IMG/VR virus record: IMGVR_UViG_3300042376_000524
Coordinates: 1-34,089 of that record
DNA length: 34,089 nucleotides
Source: a virus
Strand: one strand, 5' to 3'
Shown here: in pieces, positions 15,001 through 21,373 of the stretch
How positions within the stretch are numbered: the first letter of the stretch is position 1
How the letters are laid out: each line of letters opens with the position of its first letter
The notes under the pieces: generated by a model
Seen by the model: only the letters and a program-made list of their open reading frames with translations
Told to the model about the DNA's origin: nothing
Databases searched by the model: none
Position numbers and translations under genes: made by a program

Positions 15001-16334
15001 CAGGCGGGCTGGTGGGACATTAGCTTGGTGATGGGACGGTCGAACATCATTCCGCAACGGCCCGTGCCGTCGCTGCGACCCTTGGCTTGGATGGCGTCCA
15101 CGTAGATGAAACGCAAGTCATTATCCGTGAGCTGCTGCATTACCCCGTCAGGCCGGTGGTCAGGCGCATTCAGGAAGATGATGCGGTCGGCGTCCTGTTC
15201 CAGATTACCACTCTCGCGGAGGTCAGACATCCGGGGCTCGCGGTTCTCGCGTTCCACGCTGCGGCCTAACTGAGCCAGCAGGACGACAGGCACCTGTAGC
15301 TCGATGGCTAGGTCCTTCATCGCCATCGTGAAGCGACCAAGGGCCATATCACGGGTTTCCCCGCGCTCCTGCTGGGCGTCATACCGCTGGAGGTAGTCCA
15401 CGCAGATGGCCTTGGGCCTGCTCACCTGAGCGAAGGCCTTGGCCCGGGTGACGATGTGGCTGAGCGTCCGGTCTTGGTCGTAGATTTCGATGGGCAACGC
15501 CTTCACCTTACCAAGCTCACGCTTGAACACTTCGATGTCGTCCATCGTCGAGCGACCAGCAAGGATGTCGCGGAAGCTAATGCCCGTGGTAGTCTGGGCA
15601 AACAACGGGGCCATCTGCTTCACCGGCATCTCTCGGCTGAACAGCAGCACCTTGCCCTGCTTGCACCAATGCTGGGCAATCTGGCGGCAGCAAGAGCTCT
15701 TGCCCATACCGGGACGGGCGGACAGGATGATGAGCTCACCGGGCTTGGCTAGGCCGAAGCGCCGGTTCCACTCGGGCCACGGGAAGTCGATGCCCGTGTC
15801 CTTGTCCGTGTACGTGCCATCCTGAATGCGCCCGATGAGGGCAATGGCCTCGTCCGAGGCGTCGGCCAGCGTCACTTGCTTGGTGCCAGCGTGATGCTTT
15901 GTCAGGAGGTTGTTCACCTCCAGCACGAAGGGCTCTACCCCTCCGCTATGGGCCAGCGTCTTCTCGGCCATCCGAGTGCAGGTGGAGTGCAGCTCACGCA
16001 TCACGTAGTGCTGACGCACTACATCAATCCAATGGTTGAGCTGGGCCGTGGTGCAGACGAGCTGCGTCATCTCCACGAGGCCCGGGATGCCGCCCACTTC
16101 GTCCAGCTTGCCCATCTTCTTCAGCTCCTCAGCCAAGGCATGAAGCTCAAGCGGATGATTGTTCTTGTGCTGCCATTGGATGGCACGCCACAGCTTGCGG
16201 TGCTGGGGCAGATAGAAGCAGCCCTCGTCGATGCGCCCATCAATGGCCTTGGCCAAGGACGGCGGGCCATCGAGCAAGATGCAGGAGAGAATGATGCGCT
16301 CACCCTCTTCGGAATGCGGAAGGTCGGCGCTCAT
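15000..16334 (-). CDS. dnaB: replicative DNA helicase, DnaB family
   Basis: A 444-aa protein of typical DnaB length and order. The N-terminal helical domain (residues 1-110, e.g. EEGERIILSCILLDGP) is followed by a linker and a RecA-like motor. Motor motifs: Walker A ARPGMGKSS at 206-214, Walker B AICVDYLQ at 309-316, motif H3 VVLLAQLGR at 350-358 and H4 SDLRESGNLEQDADRI at 370-385. It would form a hexamer that unwinds the fork using NTP hydrolysis and recruits the host primase and polymerase, as no phage polymerase is encoded in the window. The start at 16334 has GGAGGT upstream and shares one base with the previous stop (TAATG). Confidence 0.95.
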   Translation of the reverse strand: MSADLPHSEEGERIILSCILLDGPPSLAKAIDGRIDEGCFYLPQHRKLWRAIQWQHKNNHPLELHALAEELKKMGKLDEVGGIPGLVEMTQLVCTTAQLNHWIDVVRQHYVMRELHSTCTRMAEKTLAHSGGVEPFVLEVNNLLTKHHAGTKQVTLADASDEAIALIGRIQDGTYTDKDTGIDFPWPEWNRRFGLAKPGELIILSARPGMGKSSCCRQIAQHWCKQGKVLLFSREMPVKQMAPLFAQTTTGISFRDILAGRSTMDDIEVFKRELGKVKALPIEIYDQDRTLSHIVTRAKAFAQVSRPKAICVDYLQRYDAQQERGETRDMALGRFTMAMKDLAIELQVPVVLLAQLGRSVERENREPRMSDLRESGNLEQDADRIIFLNAPDHRPDGVMQQLTDNDLRFIYVDAIQAKGRSDGTGRCGMMFDRPITKLMSHQPA

Positions 16335-17104
16335 TACACCACCTCCTTACGGGGGTCGTAGCTACGACGCAGACGCCACAGGACGCAGCAGGCCTGAAAC
16401 CATTGCCACGCAATCTCCAGCTCGGCCTCGGTGTAGTGGATGACATCCACACGCCCGGGCTCGGTCTTGCTGACGTACACGTTGATGCCCTCGCGCTCCC
16501 AAGGGTTTAACCAAGGGAAGGCAGCGTGGTGGTAGGCCGCAATCTGGGCCTTGTGCGACATCTTCAGCAGCACCGGCTCACCCGGGGTCGTCTTCGTTGT
16601 CTTGAAGTCGAGGATGCCGTTGCGGGCATTGCGGATGTAGCGGACATCCGTGGTGCCCGCGTAGCCCATATCCTTGCTGACCAGCACCACCTCCTGCTCG
16701 ATCACCTCCAGCCCGTCGATGAGCAGCTTGTCCATCGCGCCCTTGGTGGCAGCGACCAAGACATCCATACCATCAATCTGCTCGCCAGTCTCCATCGCCT
16801 TGTGGAAGGCGGTGCCAAACTGCTGGGCCTCCACCATCTCACGATCAGCCTCCTCGCGGATGGCCTTCTTCCATTCCTCGGTGGTAGAGAAGGCATCAGG
16901 CGTGAACTTGAGGCAGGCGTCCAGCAGACGCGACTGCTTGTAGCGCTCCAGCTCAGGGCTGTAGGCTTCGTTCAGGATGGAGGAAACGGAGGGCAGCAAT
17001 CCCTCCAGCCGCGCATCGCGGAGGGTGGTAGCCCTCTCCGTGCCCTTCTTCGTAAGCCGCGTGTGGCTGCTCTTACCGTCGCGTGTGTACCAATGTTCGC
17101 TCAT
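16334..17104 (-). CDS. PD-(D/E)XK (RecB/Cas4-like) nuclease
   Basis: A 256-aa protein. GTAFHKAMET at 97-106 corresponds to the conserved GxxxH helix of RecB-type nucleases. D153 in YAGTTDVRYI and the pair D166-K168 in ILDFKTTK form the metal-binding active site, and a downstream QIAAYHHA at about 188-195 is the QxxxY motif. The protein is therefore an exonuclease or nickase of the Cas4/RecB/phage recombination type, likely processing DNA ends together with the SSB-like protein. The N-terminus (residues 1-60) is basic and specific to this group. The ATG at 17104 has no good ribosome binding site; the gap to the upstream endolysin gene is 50 bp and contains a small inverted repeat (17132-17146). 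Confidence 0.9.
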   Translation of the reverse strand: MSEHWYTRDGKSSHTRLTKKGTERATTLRDARLEGLLPSVSSILNEAYSPELERYKQSRLLDACLKFTPDAFSTTEEWKKAIREEADREMVEAQQFGTAFHKAMETGEQIDGMDVLVAATKGAMDKLLIDGLEVIEQEVVLVSKDMGYAGTTDVRYIRNARNGILDFKTTKTTPGEPVLLKMSHKAQIAAYHHAAFPWLNPWEREGINVYVSKTEPGRVDVIHYTEAELEIAWQWFQACCVLWRLRRSYDPRKEVV

Positions 17105-17154
17105 ATGTGTTAGTGTTCGTGTCGTTGGTGATGCCCAAGTCGGGCAAAGTAAAG

Positions 17155-17511
17155 CTATTTCTTTTGGCTCATCAAAAACTCCGCCTGCTTGGAGTAGTAG
17201 GTGATCTCGTTGTGCGTGGTCTTGGCGTTGAACGGGCCATATCGCCAGATGTTCGCCCGGGTCCTAGGCGTGTCCTTCAGCTTGCGCCGCTGCACCCAAT
17301 GCTGGGTGTACAGTTTGAACAGGCGAAAGGACCCTTCCATCGTGCCCCGCTCACGCAGGGAAACGTCGTAGCCCGCACGCTTCAGGTCCTCCACTACGAC
17401 AGGCTTGATCTGGGCAGGCCCGTAGGCATCCCCGTTGCGAGCCTTGAGGTTGCCGCCGCTCTCAATCTGCACGATGGCTTGGAACAAGGCGGCAAGGGCT
17501 AGTTCGTTCAC
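17155..17511 (-). CDS. lytic-transglycosylase-like endolysin (118 aa)
   Basis: A compact protein with the SLT/lysozyme-like core. AIVQIESGGNLKARNGDAYG contains the catalytic Glu (E17) in IESGGN, followed by GPAQIKPVVVEDL and a C-terminal IWRYGPFNAKTT. These features match small glycan-cleaving muramidase/transglycosylase proteins found in phages and in bacteria. It would cleave the peptidoglycan backbone to free progeny. There is no signal peptide or membrane segment, so it needs a holin or similar pore. The GTG at 17511 overlaps the ThyX stop (GTGA). It is unusual in being placed among replication genes. Confidence 0.8.
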   Translation of the reverse strand: MNELALAALFQAIVQIESGGNLKARNGDAYGPAQIKPVVVEDLKRAGYDVSLRERGTMEGSFRLFKLYTQHWVQRRKLKDTPRTRANIWRYGPFNAKTTHNEITYYSKQAEFLMSQKK

Positions 17512-18245
17512 GGCTTCTTAGGCTTTACCTTCATTACTACTGACTTCTTAATCACCTGCCGGTAAAAGCTCAGGCTTGGCGGAATGCCGCCGCCTTCTCT
17601 GAGCTGTTGCGCGTTCCACACATTCGGAAACTGTTGGGCGAAGATGCGGGCGATTTGATAGGCGAGGATCATATGCTCCCGCTGCGTGTGCTCAGAGCAC
17701 CGCTGGTCGAAATAATGAATCCAAGACCTGACATTCCCTGTCACGTACAGGCGCGTTCGGGTGGCAAGAGGCAGCACCATACGGGCCGTCTCCTTGCTAA
17801 CGCCGCGAGCAATCAGGCGTTCGTATGTCTGCTGCGCCTCCTCCAGCCGCGTCTTCACCTCGGCGTCCAATGCTGGGTCGTCCATTGGATCACCAGACGC
17901 CTGCCTGTTCTTGGTGTCCTGCTTGCGTAGCTCCACGGGCTCAAACTCAGAGGCCGTAGCATAGCGCTGGCTAAACTCTTGGAACGTGAACGAGCGATGG
18001 CGGAGAAGCTGGGCGGCAATGGCCCGGCTGGTCTCCACTTCCACGGTCATCGAGGCAGTCTCAAAGACACTCCAATGCCCGTGCCTGATGCAGTAGGCGA
18101 GGAGGCGAGGAGCCGTCTCCGTGTTGGTCTGGTTCGAGGGATTGCTGACCCGAGCGCAATACGCGATCAGGTCGTCTGCGGTGAGGATGCCCTGCTGGAT
18201 GAGGTCCGCACAGGGCTGAGTGATGCTGACGAGTTTTGCGTTCAA
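17508..18245 (-). CDS. thyX: flavin-dependent thymidylate synthase ThyX
   Basis: The start is a TTG at 18245: GGAGG lies eight bases upstream, it overlaps the preceding stop (TTGA), and the protein then begins LNAKLVSIT as family members do. The 245-aa product has the ThyX signature RHRSFTFQEFSQRY at 82-95 (RHR, seven residues, Ser). ThyX methylates dUMP to dTMP using FAD, NADPH and methylene-tetrahydrofolate, as a homotetramer. A conserved SRAIAAQLLRHRS helix and RMVLPLATRT at about 175 complete the active site. It raises thymidine supply during phage DNA synthesis. Confidence 0.95.
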   Translation of the reverse strand: MNAKLVSITQPCADLIQQGILTADDLIAYCARVSNPSNQTNTETAPRLLAYCIRHGHWSVFETASMTVEVETSRAIAAQLLRHRSFTFQEFSQRYATASEFEPVELRKQDTKNRQASGDPMDDPALDAEVKTRLEEAQQTYERLIARGVSKETARMVLPLATRTRLYVTGNVRSWIHYFDQRCSEHTQREHMILAYQIARIFAQQFPNVWNAQQLREGGGIPPSLSFYRQVIKKSVVMKVKPKKP

Positions 18246-18466
18246 GACAGTTTCCTCCACGTTGATCCAAACAAAAGTTTGGTAGTCATCCTGCGCCACC
18301 ACGACACATCTCCGCGCAGCCTGATGGTGATAAGCGCGGGATCTCCGAAGATCACCCACTCCCACCTCTCAGCAGGCATTTGGAAAAGGCTCAAGCCTTC
18401 GCCTTTCGGAGTAAGAAGACTATGCACAGTAAACATCTGTTCTTTATCGTGCATTGGATCGCTCAC
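18242..18466 (-). CDS. small hypothetical protein (74 aa)
   Basis: The GTG at 18466 overlaps the previous stop (GTGA) and has GGAG six bases upstream; its own stop overlaps the ThyX TTG. The product starts MSDPMHDKEQMFTVHSLLTP, continues with LFQMPAERWEWVIFGDPALI and ends in a basic, Trp-containing segment (WWRRMTTKLLFGSTWRKLS). I recognise no family. The strand-rich, aromatic body and basic tail could bind nucleic acid or a protein partner. The tight coupling on both sides argues that it is expressed. Confidence 0.6.
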   Translation of the reverse strand: MSDPMHDKEQMFTVHSLLTPKGEGLSLFQMPAERWEWVIFGDPALITIRLRGDVSWWRRMTTKLLFGSTWRKLS

Positions 18467-18786
18467 GGCTGCTCCTTTCGTGCGGCGTCGATGGCGGCGC
18501 TATCAAATGCAATGCGGTCTTGCTGTTCGGCAATCCGCACGGCCTCCAGATACGTTTTGCCCCAGCACGTTGTTCCGTCGCTTGCTAGGCACAGGAAATC
18601 CGCGCCCTGCAATCCCTCCTCCTCGCCGCGTTTCTTTTCCAGCCACGCCAGATAGTCGAACGCATCGGCTTTGATAATCAGCGCATCGACTAGCTTTCGT
18701 GATGATTTCAGTTCCTCCCGCAGCGCGGCGTTCTCGCGCTCTAGGTCGGCAATGCGCTGATATGGTGTGATTTCCCGGTCGTTCAC
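18463..18786 (-). CDS. small coiled-coil protein (107 aa)
   Basis: GTG start at 18786 with AGGAGGTG upstream, overlapping the previous stop (GTGA). Residues about 10-35 form a coiled coil (RIADLERENAALREELKSSR) very like that of the upstream neighbour (EELERENQLLREELEQ), so the two look like diverged copies. The rest (AFDYLAWLEKKRGEEEG, then DGTTCWGKTYLEAVRIAE) is a small helical domain. No function is known to me. Similar short phage proteins with ERENxxLREEL helices are common and generally uncharacterised. Confidence 0.6.
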   Translation of the reverse strand: MNDREITPYQRIADLERENAALREELKSSRKLVDALIIKADAFDYLAWLEKKRGEEEGLQGADFLCLASDGTTCWGKTYLEAVRIAEQQDRIAFDSAAIDAARKEQP

Positions 18787-19106
18787 GGCTTCACCTCCTT
18801 CTCTCGCTTGTGCCACGGGTCAATGGCCAGCTCAATCGTCCCGTCAAAGTTGGTGACGATGTAGCCCTCCTTCACGATGCGCTCCCTCAGCACGCAGAGC
18901 TCCTTCTGAAGGGCGTCAATGGTGGCCCGCAAGGACAGCTCCCGCGAGGCCCCTGCACCATTGCAGATGGCCTGCTGCTCAAGCTCCTCACGGAGAAGTT
19001 GGTTCTCACGTTCCAGCTCCTCCGCAAAGGAGGCGTTCACCCGTGCAGGGCGCCCCACTTGCAGCACCTCCAGCTTGGCCGCTTCCGTTCTTGGTGTGTC
19101 AGTCAT
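18783..19106 (-). CDS. small coiled-coil protein starting MTDTPRT (107 aa)
   Basis: The ATG at 19106 overlaps the end of the upstream membrane peptide by eight bases. The N-terminus MTDTPRTEAAKLE is a start I have seen in many phage hypothetical proteins. It is followed by a coiled coil (SFAEELERENQLLREELEQQ at about 26-45) and a second helix (ATIDALQKELCVLRERIVKE). The C-terminus is short and strand-like. It may oligomerise through the helix. The function is unknown; its pairing with the next gene suggests a tandem duplication. Confidence 0.65.
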   Translation of the reverse strand: MTDTPRTEAAKLEVLQVGRPARVNASFAEELERENQLLREELEQQAICNGAGASRELSLRATIDALQKELCVLRERIVKEGYIVTNFDGTIELAIDPWHKREKEVKP

Positions 19107-19197
19107 AGTCGTTGTTGTCAGGACCAGATTCGCTTTGAATGATGACGCCCACGTTCACCCCAATAACGAACGCAAGCAGGCAGAGAAGGATGCTCAC
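19099..19197 (-). CDS. one-helix membrane peptide (32 aa)
   Basis: GTG at 19197, seven bases after GGAGG and overlapping the preceding stop (GTGA). The product is 32 residues: a hydrophobic helix (SILLCLLAFVIGVNVGVII) followed by an acidic tail (QSESGPDNNDYD). The topology would put the acidic end in the periplasm or cytoplasm depending on orientation. Such short peptides act as pinholins, membrane anchors or toxins in phages; nothing in the sequence decides between them. The ribosome binding site and coupled overlap support translation. Confidence 0.5.
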   Translation of the reverse strand: MSILLCLLAFVIGVNVGVIIQSESGPDNNDYD

Positions 19198-19397
19198 AGC
19201 AGCCCCTCCGCTTTTGCGGTCTTCAGGCAACGGGAAACGTGCCGAGCGGCCATCCGCATCGACTTGCGCTCCTCCTTCTTCTCCCAGCCCGTGGAATAGA
19301 GGGCGTTCAGCCGGTGCGTGCAGGCCTTGGACAGCCAATAGCCCAAATTGTACAGCGGGCTAGCCGCTAGTTTGAATGTGACGTTCTTTGTGTTCAT
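19194..19397 (-). CDS. small basic protein immediately after a terminator (67 aa)
   Basis: The ATG at 19397 lies three bases after the U-tract of the terminator at 19401-19432, with no Shine-Dalgarno between. The product is basic (MNTKNVTFKLAASPLYNLGY, then WEKKEERKSMRMAARHVSRC) and has no recognised domain. Its stop overlaps the next gene's GTG. Because the terminator lies so close, this gene and those below it depend on read-through, antitermination or an unseen promoter. A real coding role is supported by the coupled downstream start. Confidence 0.55.
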   Translation of the reverse strand: MNTKNVTFKLAASPLYNLGYWLSKACTHRLNALYSTGWEKKEERKSMRMAARHVSRCLKTAKAEGLL

Positions 19398-19400
19398 AGG

Positions 19401-19432
19401 AAAAAAAGAGGGGGAGGTGTCGCCTCCCCCTC
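19401..19432 (-). terminator. strong rho-independent terminator
   Basis: On the minus strand a perfect 10-bp stem, GAGGGGGAGG with CCTCCCCCTC, has a five-base loop (CGACA). It is followed immediately by seven T at 19407-19401. It ends the transcript of the SSB-like gene (stop at 19440) eight bases after its stop codon. The loop and stem are unambiguous by eye. Confidence 0.9.
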
Positions 19433-19439
19433 AGTAGGA

Positions 19440-20093
19440 TTAGAAGGGTACGTCTTCGTCAACACCATTTCCACCACTTTCCGTAGTGGCTTCCGTGATG
19501 CCGCCCCCGGTGCGCTGCTTGTACTCATCCGAGGCCGTGATCTTCGCCCCAATCCACTCAGGCAGCCCCTTGGGCAGCGTGATGGGACCATTCTCAGGGA
19601 TGTCGTACAGGATGACATCGTTCACCGGCTTCAGCGGGGCCATCCCCTTCACCAGCGGCACCACGCCCTGAATGCGGGCATACACCCGGCTGGGGTCGGC
19701 CTTCCCGGGCTTGTGTACCACGTTGAGCTGGCAATTCGCCCCAAGGATGTTCTTCAGGTCGAACGCATTGAGCTCATCCGCCGTGAACGGACGCCCACGC
19801 CAGCTCTCCAGCACGCCACGCAGCGTAGCCTTCTTGCCGATGGACATCGTGTACTCAGACGAGATGATGCGCGGCTTCACCCCATCCGGCGTGCTGATGG
19901 TTTCGTGGGGCAGCTCCCACATCAGCATCACCTTCCGGCTGGGCCGGAATTGCGGATTGCCCGGGTCCTGCGTCCCCAGATCAATGACGGCGTAGCAAAC
20001 GGCCTGATGGACACCAGCAGGCACCGGATCAATACCCTTACTCTCAGCTTTGACGATTGGCATATGGTTAGTTTTGGTTGTTGGTTTGGTCAT
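19440..20093 (-). CDS. ssDNA-binding/recombination accessory protein, DUF669-like with acidic tail
   Basis: A 217-aa protein of phage SSB-like type. The N-terminal part (GIDPVPAGVHQAVCYAVIDL, then RKVMLMWELP and IISSEYTMSIGKKATLRG) resembles the DUF669-like proteins annotated as ssDNA-binding. A central LKNILGANCQLNVVHK and GLPEWIGAKITASDEY follow. The last residues, GNGVDEDVPF, form an acidic tip ending in Phe, the hallmark of SSB C-termini that recruit partner proteins. It should coat ssDNA for the DnaB helicase and RecB-like nuclease encoded below. A start at 20063 (MPIVKAESKG) is possible; 20093 was kept because GGGGGG lies just upstream. Confidence 0.75.
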   Translation of the reverse strand: MTKPTTKTNHMPIVKAESKGIDPVPAGVHQAVCYAVIDLGTQDPGNPQFRPSRKVMLMWELPHETISTPDGVKPRIISSEYTMSIGKKATLRGVLESWRGRPFTADELNAFDLKNILGANCQLNVVHKPGKADPSRVYARIQGVVPLVKGMAPLKPVNDVILYDIPENGPITLPKGLPEWIGAKITASDEYKQRTGGGITEATTESGGNGVDEDVPF

Positions 20094-20340
20094 TGCCCCC
20101 CAAGAACGGGAGGGAAAATTCGGTGATGTCCTTGTAGTCGTAAGGCAGCCCAGCCGCCTCCCGACACTCCTTCAGCCAGCCAAGCGTATCCTTAGCCCAG
20201 TTGACAGCGTGCTCCTGCTCCTTGCACTCAGGAGCCGGGAAATGCCGCAACATCCCGTCAATGGCGTATTCACACGCCATAAACTTCACAGCAAGCTGAA
20301 GTTGATCTTCACAGGTGAGGTTCAATGTGTTGTCTTTCAT
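20068..20340 (-). CDS. small hypothetical protein at the head of the replication operon (90 aa)
   Basis: ATG at 20340 (MKDNTLNLTCEDQLQLAVKF) is chosen over a GTG nine bases earlier. The product is helical and acidic, with Cys and Trp residues (ECKEQEHAVNWAKDTLGWLKE). The C-terminus is polar (LPFLGGNDQTNNQN). The family is not recognised. It is the first gene of the minus operon, and its end overlaps the SSB-like gene by 26 bases. The upstream 90 bp on this strand is comparatively AT-rich with TTGAAG and TAAAGA 16 bp apart, a possible weak promoter. Confidence 0.6.
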   Translation of the reverse strand: MKDNTLNLTCEDQLQLAVKFMACEYAIDGMLRHFPAPECKEQEHAVNWAKDTLGWLKECREAAGLPYDYKDITEFSLPFLGGNDQTNNQN

Positions 20341-20833
20341 CCCCAGCACCCAATCACTTTTTGTTAGGGGCTGCGAGCTTTTTCTTTAGGAGATTTGTTT
20401 CGCTCTTCAATTCATAGACTTACGCCACACTTTAGCTCCCTACAGGACGCTGGTGCTGATGCAGGAACACGGGGGCAGAGTTCACCCATTGCTGGATGAA
20501 CCACTAGAACGCTGTCTGCCGAGAGACGAGGTTTCCGGGTGCTGCCGCCACGCTGGTAGGCCATTGCCCGTGGTTCTCGGCACGTTCACTCCCAAAGGAG
20601 CCAACATTAAGGGGAGTTGGTAAATTCGTCAGGCTCCCCGCCAGTAGGCCCAAGAACCGCCTTGCACAGGTCGGAGCCGGACCATCCATCCTTCTAACCT
20701 AAGAACGGAAAACCCACCCCCGCTAAGCGTGAGGTGGGTTCCACCGTACAGGGCGACACTCCCATACGATTAACACATAGAACGACTGGCAAGACGGAGA
20801 GTAGCAGGACAACCGCATCCGTCAAGCGCGGAT
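20341..20833. other. structured intergenic region without a gene
   Basis: This 493-bp stretch has no convincing reading frame; a 61-codon minus frame here lacks a start signal and reads as low-information sequence. It holds several perfect short inverted repeats: 20474-20479 with 20515-20520, 20480-20484 with 20497-20501, 20519-20524 with 20575-20580, 20588-20593 with 20612-20617, and 20597-20602 with 20632-20637. The last two sets overlap like alternative folds. This could be an untranslated RNA, a regulatory leader or a replication origin. I matched it to no known RNA family. Confidence 0.4.
20705..20745 (-). terminator. terminator-like hairpin downstream of the minus-strand small gene
   Basis: AACCCACC at 20711-20718 pairs with GGTGGGTT at 20733-20740. 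The stem is extended by ACGG with CCGT beyond a small internal loop. Read on the minus strand, the stem is followed by the U-rich TTCCGTTCTT. It lies about 90 bp after the stop of the 93-aa gene at 20834 and could end that transcript. The tail is weaker than in a classical terminator. Confidence 0.4.
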
Positions 20834-21115
20834 TTACAAAAGTCGTCTTCCCCCGTGCCCATTGCGGGCCCGATTGCTCTTCCGCCCCTCCAACACCAGC
20901 TTCCCGCTGCGGGTGTGGCTCACATCCTTGCCGTCGCCCTTCTTGCCCATCTTCCGATTGGCCTGATTGAGCTCAGAGCGGTAGTCCCGGCGCTCCTCCG
21001 TCGCGTGATAGGCCTTGTTGTAGGCGTTTTTACGCCTTCTGGCCTCTGGGCTGGAGGCGTAGTAGCGGCTGCTATCGGATCGCCCCGTAAATCGCCCTGC
21101 AAGGCCGTTTCTCAT
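20834..21115 (-). CDS. small basic phage protein, KGDGKDVSH/NRARNG type (93 aa)
   Basis: The ATG at 21115 starts a basic protein (MRNGLAGRFTGRSDSSRYYA). Its core, NQANRKMGKKGDGKDVSHTR then LVLEGRKSNRARNGHG, matches a recurrent phage family that looks like a reduced HNH domain (an Asp-x-x-His followed by an Asn-Arg stretch). Activity is not established, and the second His of a full HNH is missing. A TTG at 21133 could extend it by six residues. It is alone on this strand, with a promoter-like TGGTAGAAT eight bases before the ATG and operator-like repeats over it. Confidence 0.7.
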   Translation of the reverse strand: MRNGLAGRFTGRSDSSRYYASSPEARRRKNAYNKAYHATEERRDYRSELNQANRKMGKKGDGKDVSHTRSGKLVLEGRKSNRARNGHGGRRLL

Positions 21116-21123
21116 AGGGTGCC

Positions 21124-21132
21124 ATTCTACCA
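21124..21132 (-). promoter_or_regulatory. extended -10 motif of the minus-strand small gene
   Basis: TGGTAGAAT on the minus strand (TG-G-TAGAAT) lies eight bases before the ATG at 21115. It matches the motif at 42-54, 729-741, 30036-30044 and 32610-32618. Its predicted start site is one or two bases from the ATG, so the message would be nearly leaderless. Confidence 0.5.
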
Positions 21133-21192
21133 ACGGCTAGGGGTGGATCAGCCGGGCACAAGGCTGGGCAACGGCTAGGGGTAGTTCAACCG
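21131..21192. repeat. two 24-bp operator-like direct repeats
   Basis: Two copies at 21131-21154 and 21169-21192 begin with the same 14 bases, CAACGGCTAGGGGT, and differ at only four of 24 positions in all. Each copy has its own dyad: CGGCT with AGCCG in the first, and ACGG with CCGT in the second. The first copy overlaps the promoter-like motif of the minus-strand gene. The layout is that of a repressor operator pair. Confidence 0.6.
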
Positions 21193-21199
21193 TGATAGT

Positions 21200-21221
21200 G
21201 AGAATGGCTTTCGCCATTCTC
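21200..21221. other. perfect 9-bp hairpin
   Basis: GAGAATGGC pairs with GCCATTCTC around a TTTC loop. No T-run follows on either strand, so it does not look like a terminator. It sits between the divergent minus-strand gene and the amidoligase cassette and may be a regulatory or replication structure. Confidence 0.5.
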
Positions 21222-21269
21222 TTGCATCTACCCTCCCCTGCGACCGTTGCCAGCCGCCCTCGCCTTCGC

Positions 21270-21322
21270 TTCATTTCAAATTGAAGTGAAATCCGGCGGC
21301 CGAACCTGACAGAAAATGTCAG
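21270..21322 (+). promoter_or_regulatory. two dyads upstream of the amidoligase cassette
   Basis: 21270-21290 is an imperfect 21-bp palindrome (TTCA.TTCAA.TTGAA.TGAA), and 21306-21322 is a perfect inverted repeat, CTGACA-N5-TGTCAG. They lie 52-104 bases before the first gene of the cassette, where a promoter is expected; CTGACA also resembles a -35 element. They may be binding sites for a host or phage regulator. No clear -10 was identified. Confidence 0.45.
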
Positions 21323-21373
21323 ATTATTGAGCTGGAAAAATCCCGGGCCCGTGTCACCGTCTCCTTCAGAACG

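Noticed and set aside
17132-17146. TGCCC-AAGTC-GGGCA inverted repeat as a terminator
   Set aside because: Only five base pairs and no T-run on either strand.
20504-20689. 61-codon minus-strand reading frame in the intergenic region
   Set aside because: No start signal, no family resemblance, and it overlaps most of the inverted repeats.
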